A stretch of DNA of 64,000 bases, from assembly GCF_000264905.1 (NCBI RefSeq), contig NW_006763143.1, forward strand, positions 1,172,555 through 1,236,554, read 5' to 3'. A program made the position numbers and the translations under genes. This stretch comes from Stereum hirsutum FP-91666 SS1. Its lineage: Eukaryota; Basidiomycota; Agaricomycetes; Russulales; Stereaceae. Shown here one piece after another: positions 57,436-64,000 of the stretch (its first letter is position 1; each line of letters begins with the position of its first letter). Below the pieces are notes generated by a model. It searched no databases. It was not told the DNA's origin and was given only the letters and a program-made list of their open reading frames with translations.

Positions 57436-57834
57436 TCAGTGGAGTGTGCCAACTTCCGGGGGGAATCCTTCTGTTTCGTCAATGATGCCCAGGATTCCAT
57501 GACGAACGCACCTTTGGTTGATAGTCATCAATAGCATATTCAGATCGGATAGAGGAGGTAGGATCCAAATCCGGAGTTCTACGACCATCCTGCAAGACCA
57601 TTCCCCCATGTTACGAGCCATGATCAACCCCGGAAGCTTGAACGATTTAGCCACATGCTCCTCGGAATGATGCAACCACACAGATATAATACACCTCACC
57701 ATAGGAAGGAATTGAACATAATGTACACCGGCTTGACACAGGCGCTTAGAGAGCTTGACGTCGCTACTCTTGAAGCAGTTGTAGCACGCCTGACCGATGT
57801 TCGCCGTCAAAGGTGGGACAGGCACAGCATCCAT
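57436..57834 (-). pseudogene. MYND-type zinc finger remnant
   Basis: From the ATG at 57834 (MDAVPVPPL) the frame encodes QACYNCFKSSDVKLSKRL, matching the start of an agaricomycete MYND finger (first CxxC intact). The second CxxC has lost a cysteine (KRLC), and the YCS..C part reads HYVQF. A shift of one base recovers CSIP, and downstream SVWLHHSEEH keeps the Trp-His part. Continued frame to 57436 has no other family features. The pattern suggests a broken copy, though a mis-spliced real gene is possible. Confidence 0.35.
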
Positions 57835-58385
57835 TGCAGCGAACGTACAGAGTGTTTCCAGGGCGGGCGGGTGTGGAGGGAGGAACGAACGGTGAACGCG
57901 ACGATTGCGGCGAAGTTGAAAGGTTGACAAGGAAGAGCACATTCGCACAGGCGTCTTTTTCTCACGGATCCTTTTCTTTGCCACAGTGGCACCAATTTAT
58001 CACGTTGACCCTTCCTTGCTCTCAAACCACAGTCACAGCATGACTGGGTGCTGCTTTCTCTTAGACGGGAGACTTAGGATATCGATATATGCTTTTCGCT
58101 CATCATGCTCACCTTGTCGTGTGAGTAGCCAAAGCGCAACGACTCTGCCCACGACATTACACGCACTCGGAATGGGCGGCTTCCCACCACCTCGCACCAG
58201 TGACTGGTCTTATCTGTTCTGTTCTCCCTCGGCCGTGGGCAGCAAACTCTCTGTCTATTGCATTTGCTCTGATAAAGGCATCCTGGAACGCTTCTGCTGA
58301 CCATTTATACAACAGCCATGGGTACGCTATCCACCACGATCCAACTCACCACCATCACTTTCATTCTTCTCCCGCTCTTCATTGA

Positions 58386-59582
58386 ATGGCGGCTAAAGTC
58401 AACCCAAAATATGATACTCCGATTCTAGGTATGATTGCGCGTCCACCTGTCGAAACAGCTATCGAGTACGGTGATCCGACGAATTTCTGGGTCGAATATC
58501 CTACTGGACTCGTTGATCTGTCGAGGTCACAACACTTGGATGAGAAGAGTCTGGAACCCAAGGCATTGGAAGACGCACAGCTCGAGATTGCGGTGGATGG
58601 GGGGAGGACCATCAGGATTGACAAGGCAAAGACTGCGGTCGTGGTCATCGACATGCAAAAGTGAGTTGCTTCTCACAGCAGCTTTCGCGTTCACTTTCCA
58701 GCCTTAGGTGTCAAACATCGATGATTAACTTCTTATAGTTTCTTCTTGCATCCCAACCTGAGGGTCCATCCGAAAGGTCTTGCTTGTGTTGATCCTATCA
58801 TGAAGGCCGTTCCTGCTCTTCGGGCCCACGGAGTGAAAACTTTATGGGTGTAAGTATAACACCTTGCTATGCGTTCTTCGCATCAATGACCTTGGTGTTT
58901 TTGCATAGGAATTGGGGCTTGACGGAACACGAACTCAAAACCATTCCTCCGTCGCTTGTCCGCGGGTTCATGAAGAACGGAAGAGGAGGATTCGGCGCGG
59001 ATCTTCCTGGGAACTGGGGTCGATTGCTCATGCGCGGGGCTGCCAACTCTGATCTATACGGGCCATTGCAGGACGAGTATCTCAAGGGAAAGGAGTTGGA
59101 AACTGACGTGTGGATACATAAGAATAGGTTCGCAGTTGCGCCTGTTCATACATTCAGCGTCACTCTTACCTTGGATATTTGCTGCCATACATGTAGAATG
59201 AGTGGTATATGGGGATACCAGACTGCTCTGGACTTGTATCTCGAGCAGCACGGCATCAAGACATTGATATTCGCTGGCGTAAACGCAGACCAGGTAGGTT
59301 TACCCTCGCTGTGTAATATGCTTATACTGACTTGGTCTCCACTTCGAAGTGTGTCCTGGGCACGGTCGTCGATGCCTATTATCGCGGTTACGATGTCGTT
59401 CTGATGACGGACGGCGTGGCGACAACATCTCCTGAGGGAGGTTACGAGAATGTGGTGTATAACATTGGAAATGTAAGACAGTTCTTGCTTCTACTTGCGT
59501 CGGTGCTGAGCGCTAGCCTGTGACCTTCTAGAGTTATGGGTTCAATACGGATTCGGCGAGGATCGTCAGTGCCGCGAAGTAA
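58386..59582 (+). CDS. Isochorismatase-family cysteine hydrolase
   Basis: Alpha/beta hydrolase-like amidohydrolase family. The ATG at 58386 starts MAAKVNPKYDTPILGM, then VETAIEYGDPTNFWVEYP. The catalytic triad is visible: Asp in TAVVVIDMQNFFLHP, Lys in ETDVWIHKNRMSG, Cys in IFAGVNADQCVLGT. Further conserved segments are KAVPALRAHGVKTLWV, NWGLTEHELKTIPPSL, RGYDVVLMTDGVATTSP, and SYGFNTDSARIVSAAK at the end (stop 59580-59582). Introns near 58661-58738, 58850-58908, 59129-59198, 59293-59350 and 59473-59531, the fourth ending in AAG right before the catalytic Cys codon. The family includes nicotinamidases, ureidoacrylate and N-carbamoyl amidohydrolases; the true substrate cannot be told from sequence. 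An upstream ATG at 58319 is possible but would need different splicing. Confidence 0.88.
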
Positions 59583-59865
59583 ATTATGCGAGAGGTAGTC
59601 ACATCCCTTGAATGTTGTACGAATATGTTACCAGCGCCGGGTTCAAGTGAATGCTTTTTTGTTGGGTCTCAACAACAACGTACGAAAAGGGAGGAAAATG
59701 CAAGGATACTCGATATCTGTACAACACAATGCTAACAGTACACAGTGTGGCGTGAATGCCCACACTATCTCAACCACACCGACTAACGACCTCGTCTATA
59801 CGCCACACTATGCTACATCCCGAACACCCGATGAATAAACTTGAATAAATAGGCTATTGCCCGCG

Positions 59866-62328
59866 TTAGTAGCTAGGTGGCGTCGCAAAGTCGTTATGCA
59901 TCTAGATGAGACCACGACAATAAGCCATCCCGAATAGATAACACGAAGAAGACAGACATCGGTGACGTACGTTGTGGTTCATGGGTGTGCGCCTCGAATA
60001 CGAGCGCCGCAGGAATACTTCGGGTTCGTGGACAGGCCCAGGTGGATGTAACGGTTTCTCGTCGAAGAGTGGGCTCAACTGGAACGCTGGAATGTGATCA
60101 GAGCCAGTACTGCCACCGGGACTGTCGGTGTGGCCACGGGAATGAGAAGAGACAGAGGCGGGCGGAGTCAGCGCTGCGGGCCCAAACGACCTCAGTTCTG
60201 AGCGTGGAGGGCGGGGCGGACTGGTGATCCTGGAAGGAGATTCGATGACAGTGTTGCCGGTCGCAGGTCGCAATGTATCCTTCGATGCTCCGAGGTGGCG
60301 AAGAGGTTCAAGCTGCGAGAGAGGGACGATATCGAACGGACCATTTTCGGCAATAAAAGTTCCTGGATTAGCGATGTTCTCCGGTTGCGCGTGACTCGAA
60401 TTGACCTGGTCACCAGGGAGGGACGGCGGATAGATAGAAGGCGAAGAAGGAGCCTCAGAGACTCGAGATTCTGAGCGGTGATGTTCCGGCGCGTCTTCGG
60501 TAGGTGAAGTGGTCACAGCCAAACCAATATTTGAACTGCTGTGGTAATCGCTGAACGGATTCTCGTCTACGCCGCGATAACGCTCCTGAGGCACTATTTC
60601 CCTGTCGAAACCAGAGGTGCTACGAGGAGTGAGCGGGAAGTGAGTGGGTGCTGGCATTGTGACAGGGCCTTGCGTGGTCACGCCACGATTGGCGGAGGCG
60701 TGGATTCTGTCCCAGTCGAGGGGCTGGTGAGGGGCACCGTCGATCATCGACATCTGAGGCGACTCGTCTGAATATTGATTCTCGTGCGCAATGGGAGAGT
60801 GTTCTTGCAGACGGAGGCCGCCACGGTTACGGCGTTTGCGGTAACGACGGCACATGCAGGCGGAGAGGAGAACCAGAGCGGCCGCCACGAGCCCGACGAC
60901 GACAAAGACTCCTGCTACGGCACCATGGTTGTCGAAGAATCTATGGAACAGTAAAATTAGGAAGAGTTCTTCAGGTTCAATGTAGGTATCAAGGTACTCA
61001 CGTCTTGTGGCTCAAGCTCGCCACTCGAGTCGGATTGGCGATAACACGGGTAATGGTGGTTGTCGCACCATTAGGTTCAGTGGAAGTCCCAATACTCGTC
61101 ACAAATGAAGGCGCAACTGAAGACACTCTTCCGTCGGCGAGAGTAGTCGCAATCGAAACGGGGCTTGAGAATGTCGATTCCGGCTGGATAGTGGACGTTA
61201 TCGTCGCCGTGGTGCTCGGCCCTTCCTGAATGACGACAACTGATGAGGCGATAGTAGTCGTAAACTCAGTGTGCGATCCAATGGCCTGAGACGAGTCGAC
61301 AGCGGAGGCAAAAGACGCTTCGTTTGAAGACGATCCGGAGGCTGTTGCTGTGGACCCAGGAGACGCGGCGGATGAGCCGGTAGATGCCGCCTCGAGCCCA
61401 TTCTGCTGGCTGGCTGATGGGGAGGATGAACCTGACGCCACCAGGCTAGGAGGTCGTGCGCTACTCGCCGTGGATTGAGTGGCCTCTGCTGCGCTGGACT
61501 GAACTGAGGAGGCAGCTGCAGAAGAAGTGGCAACGTCGGATGAGGGGGCAGGAGAATCGGATGAGGACGGTGCAGGAGGATTAGATGAGGATGCAGAGGA
61601 AGATGGGGAGGGGACAGCGGACGAGGAAGCAGGCGTGGGATCTGCAGACGATGATGCGGAGAACGCGGGGGATGTGGCTTGAGAGGAGCTAGCCTCCGTG
61701 GTTGCGGCCAGCTTTTGGGTTGTAGACGCCTCCGAAGTCGAAGACGCTGTCACTGACGCCACTGATGATGTGGCCGCCGCCGACGTGGCATTTGTCACAG
61801 AACTCAGCGCTGCTTTTGCCATGCTGGCTGTGGGCGAAGTAGCCGCGCTATTCGAGAATTAATCTCAATCATCTTGTGACATATAGGATACGGAATGTTC
61901 AAGACATACGAGGGAGAAGAAATTTCGGCAGTGGGAATTTGACTAGACGCTACTTCAGACGAAGATGTCCTAAAAACTTGGGTAGAAGTGCTGGTAACAG
62001 CAGACGGTATTGCTTGGGCGGAAGTGACAATCGTAACGGAGGAAACCTGTGCGATGGTGGAAGCTGGAGTGGCTGAAGCGGAAGAAAGCACCAGAGACGG
62101 CGAAGAAGCCGTGGAGGAAGACGGATTTGCCGATAAGGAAGGTGTTGCAGATGCAAATGTCGTTCCTGTAGAAGACGGGGGCACAAGGGAGGCCGTAGAG
62201 GATGCCTGGGCACGGCTACTGGCCACAGAGGATATCGAGGCAAGAGGGGACGAGGACGAGATGGCTGAGGACAGCGCAATTGGCGGGGCGGTCGAGTCGT
62301 TGAAAGAGTGGACCTGGCTACTCGACAT
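59866..62328 (-). CDS. Ser/Thr-rich single-pass membrane protein STM-B (surface-sensor-like)
   Basis: Paralogue in architecture of STM-A. The ATG at 62328 (MSSSQVHSFNDSTAPP) starts a mucin-like Ser/Thr/Ala/Pro ectodomain of roughly 400 residues; an intron near 61848-61912 is needed to keep the frame (…SPS-AATSPTASMAKAA…). The ectodomain ends TTITRVIANPT, then SLSHKT. A phase-2 intron (60941-61001) directly precedes FFDNHGAVAGVFVVVGLVAA, the single membrane helix, followed by CRRYRKRRNRGG. The cytosolic tail is Pro/Ser/Arg-rich (EHHRSESRVSEAPSS, PPRPPRSELRSFG, VFLRRSYSRRTP). A last intron joins MNHN to a tiny final exon MHNDFATPPSY, with stop at 59866-59868. No clear signal peptide. Likely a cell-surface protein; function inferred only from layout. 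Confidence 0.78.
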
Positions 62329-63601
62329 CGACGACACTATAAACAGTGGGCAAGGAACGTGGTAAGTCAGCAATACTATAGAAAGGAAGGAGAGATAACG
62401 AAAGGATGCGAAGGCAGGATGTAAGGGGGCGAAGACGGGTTTAGACACAGTGCAAGGGCTTTAAAGAGCAGCGGCAATGATAACTAAGGCCTCCATATTT
62501 CCTTCCGGGACGAAGTATATTGTCTGTGCCAGCGCATAGAGTAACCGTGACACTCACCAAATGCTAAGGAGGAATTGGACGCCGCACTAGCCATCAGAGA
62601 GGAGACATAAGACGCTCAACAAGTCGTAGCAAGGGTCATAGATTGGAAGCCGCTCGACGAGGAAGAGGGGCAAAAAAGCATGAGGGGACGTCCGGTATAT
62701 ATTGTCGACGTGTGAGCGGAGTATCTTCGAGGAAGGAGTGTTGAAAGGAACGAAGCCCCTGTAGCTCATGCGAACATCTCGAGAACTTACCCCGAGGGGG
62801 GATCGCCATGACCAGGACCATAAGGCTCAGATCTCAGTTGCTTATCCAGCAGATATGTTTAGACGATACAGCGTGGAAGCATCCAAGAACACGCAAGAGC
62901 ATACTAAAGCCGTGGTGGAGGCAGAGATGAAGCCTGATGAAGCGCATGGGTATCGCGTCGCCACACCGCCAACGTAACGCGGTCCGTGTGCTTGTCGCCG
63001 GTCACCCTCACGAAATTGACTCTCTATATTCGGCTTCAACTCACGGATCAGTTATGCACAATGCTCAAAGCGGTGTCCCATATGACTGGTAGCAGAGAAC
63101 ATCCCGGCCAGAACGAGCCCGATTGACAACCGCCACGTAGGCAAAACATCACGAGGGATGGTTGCGCCCTTTCGCTATCTAGTCCGAACATACTCTTCGA
63201 AGGAATGCATAAAGTCCTGATGTCCATTGGTACAGATTATCCTAGTGAAGTCATGATATATACTAGAAGGGGTAGACGGTCGACGTCGGTGGGAAGAAAG
63301 GCACTGCTGCAGGAGCATGCAGTGCGAAGAACACGGGCTGTATAGCGAGAAAAGCTGCGGAGTGAGAGCGAACGTCGGTATAGTGAGTGTAGGGTATAAA
63401 TTACAACTAGGAAAGCATGAGAAGGCCGAGAGAATATAAGATGGCTACATAGAATGCGGGAAAGGAGGGATTGCATGCGAACATCTGAAAAATCTCGGCG
63501 TTAGTCTACAACGGCAGCGAAGACAACAAGGACTTACAAGGCCCGTCTAAATGCAAGGACGTAATAGTCTCCCAAGGAAGCAAAAAAATCATAACACCGG
63601 T
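62329..63601. other. Intergenic: STM-B promoter and Rab4-like 3' region
   Basis: About 1.27 kb between two minus-strand genes. No strong TATA box, no tRNA and no open frame with motifs seen. Confidence 0.4.
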
Positions 63602-64000
63602 CTAACAACATCGTCGGCCTCCTGCACCTGGCACCAAATCTTTCAGCTTCAGCTTGACCGTGCCCTTTCGCCGACCTCCGCTTAGACTCCCGAAACTGAG
63701 CCGACTTGAACTATTGACACGACGCAACGCTCTGTCCCCATAGCTCACTCCACTTCCAACCTTGTCAGGGTCCAGCGCTCCTGATTCGATAGACAACAAG
63801 ATCGAACGTGCTGCGAGAAGAAATGGTGCCTCGACGTTATCCCCTGTCAGTGATGATGTCTCAAGGAAATGAACATCTGCAATCATCATCAGCGTCATTC
63901 TGACACGGTGAGCGGAGTTGGCAGGTACCGTTCTCAGCAGCCCAACGACTGGCCTCTGCCCACTCCACTTCTCTTTCATCCTCCCGGTCCGACTTATTAC
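63602..64000 (-). CDS. Rab GTPase, Rab4-like (3' part; the rest lies beyond the right edge)
   Basis: Small GTPase of endosomal recycling. The window begins inside the guanine-specificity motif: NKSDREDEREVEWAEASRW, then across an intron (about 63866-63930) VHFLETSSLTGDN, where ETSSLTG is the G5 (SAK-type) motif, and VEAPFLLAARSILLSIESG, typical of Rab4/Rab14. The hypervariable tail is Ser/Gly/Arg-rich with VSYGDRALRRV, and the protein ends GGRRCC, a double-cysteine geranylgeranylation signal (stop 63602-63604). The P-loop, switch regions and start codon lie outside. The tail is longer than in animal Rab4, as is common in fungi. Confidence 0.9.
   Translation of the reverse strand, partial: VISRTGRMKEKWSGQRPVVGLLRTVPANSAHRVRMTLMMIADVHFLETSSLTGDNVEAPFLLAARSILLSIESGALDPDKVGSGVSYGDRALRRVNSSSRLSFGSLSGGRRKGTVKLKLKDLVPGAGGRRCC

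Larger units (their letters stand above)
56985..58385. other. Intergenic with a degraded MYND-like fragment
   Basis: About 1.4 kb between the GPCR start and the isochorismatase-family gene. Holds the GPCR TATA box and the pseudogene candidate at 57436-57834. The rest shows nothing recognisable. Confidence 0.4.

Overview
This is an intron-rich nuclear window from a basidiomycete fungus, most likely an Agaricomycete. The signs are many short introns (about 50-130 bp), densely packed genes on both strands, CT-rich leaders and 3' regions, and families typical of that group: a basidiomycete cAMP-receptor-like GPCR, an RGD-loop O-fucosyltransferase-like enzyme, and Ser/Thr-rich single-pass surface proteins. 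I rebuilt gene models by hand from splice signals and protein-family motifs. Outer coordinates are start codon to stop codon, and most genes contain several introns. There are no convincing tRNA genes, no CRISPR array and no intact transposon.

Layout. 1-13.7 kb holds DCP2 (partial), an INCENP/Sli15-type chromosomal passenger protein, a GRAM-domain membrane protein, the meiotic kleisin REC8 and isopentenyl-diphosphate isomerase. 13.7-15.8 kb is gene-poor. 15.8-23.6 kb holds an O-fucosyltransferase-like enzyme, a histidine phosphatase, a Q-rich conserved protein and mitochondrial pyruvate carrier MPC1. 23.8-34 kb holds DNA ligase I, a PPZ-type phosphatase, ribosomal protein uS17/RPS11 and an unrecognised protein. 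35-46.3 kb holds a Ser/Thr-rich membrane protein (STM-A), a tandem pair of aldo-keto reductases, a CS-SGS (SGT1-like) co-chaperone and a GST-fold protein. 47.8-64 kb holds a GT31 glycosyltransferase, an AAAP amino-acid transporter, a GPCR, a degraded MYND-like fragment, an isochorismatase-family hydrolase, a second Ser/Thr-rich membrane protein (STM-B) and the 3' part of a Rab4-like GTPase.

How the parts fit. Most genes are unrelated housekeeping functions, but some patterns stand out. DNA ligase I and REC8, both known MBF-controlled genes in model yeasts, carry ACGCGT (MCB) elements here, upstream of LIG1 and inside REC8 intron 1. The ligase PCNA-binding PIP box spans the first intron. The two aldo-keto reductases share two consecutive micro-exons (24 and 13 nt), the second encoding the catalytic tyrosine. 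One copy has acquired a GC donor and a 30-bp tandem duplication that doubles its 3' splice site in frame. STM-A and STM-B, 25 kb apart, share a juxtamembrane motif and an identically placed intron and look like members of a surface-sensor family. Three introns in the window appear to use GC donors.
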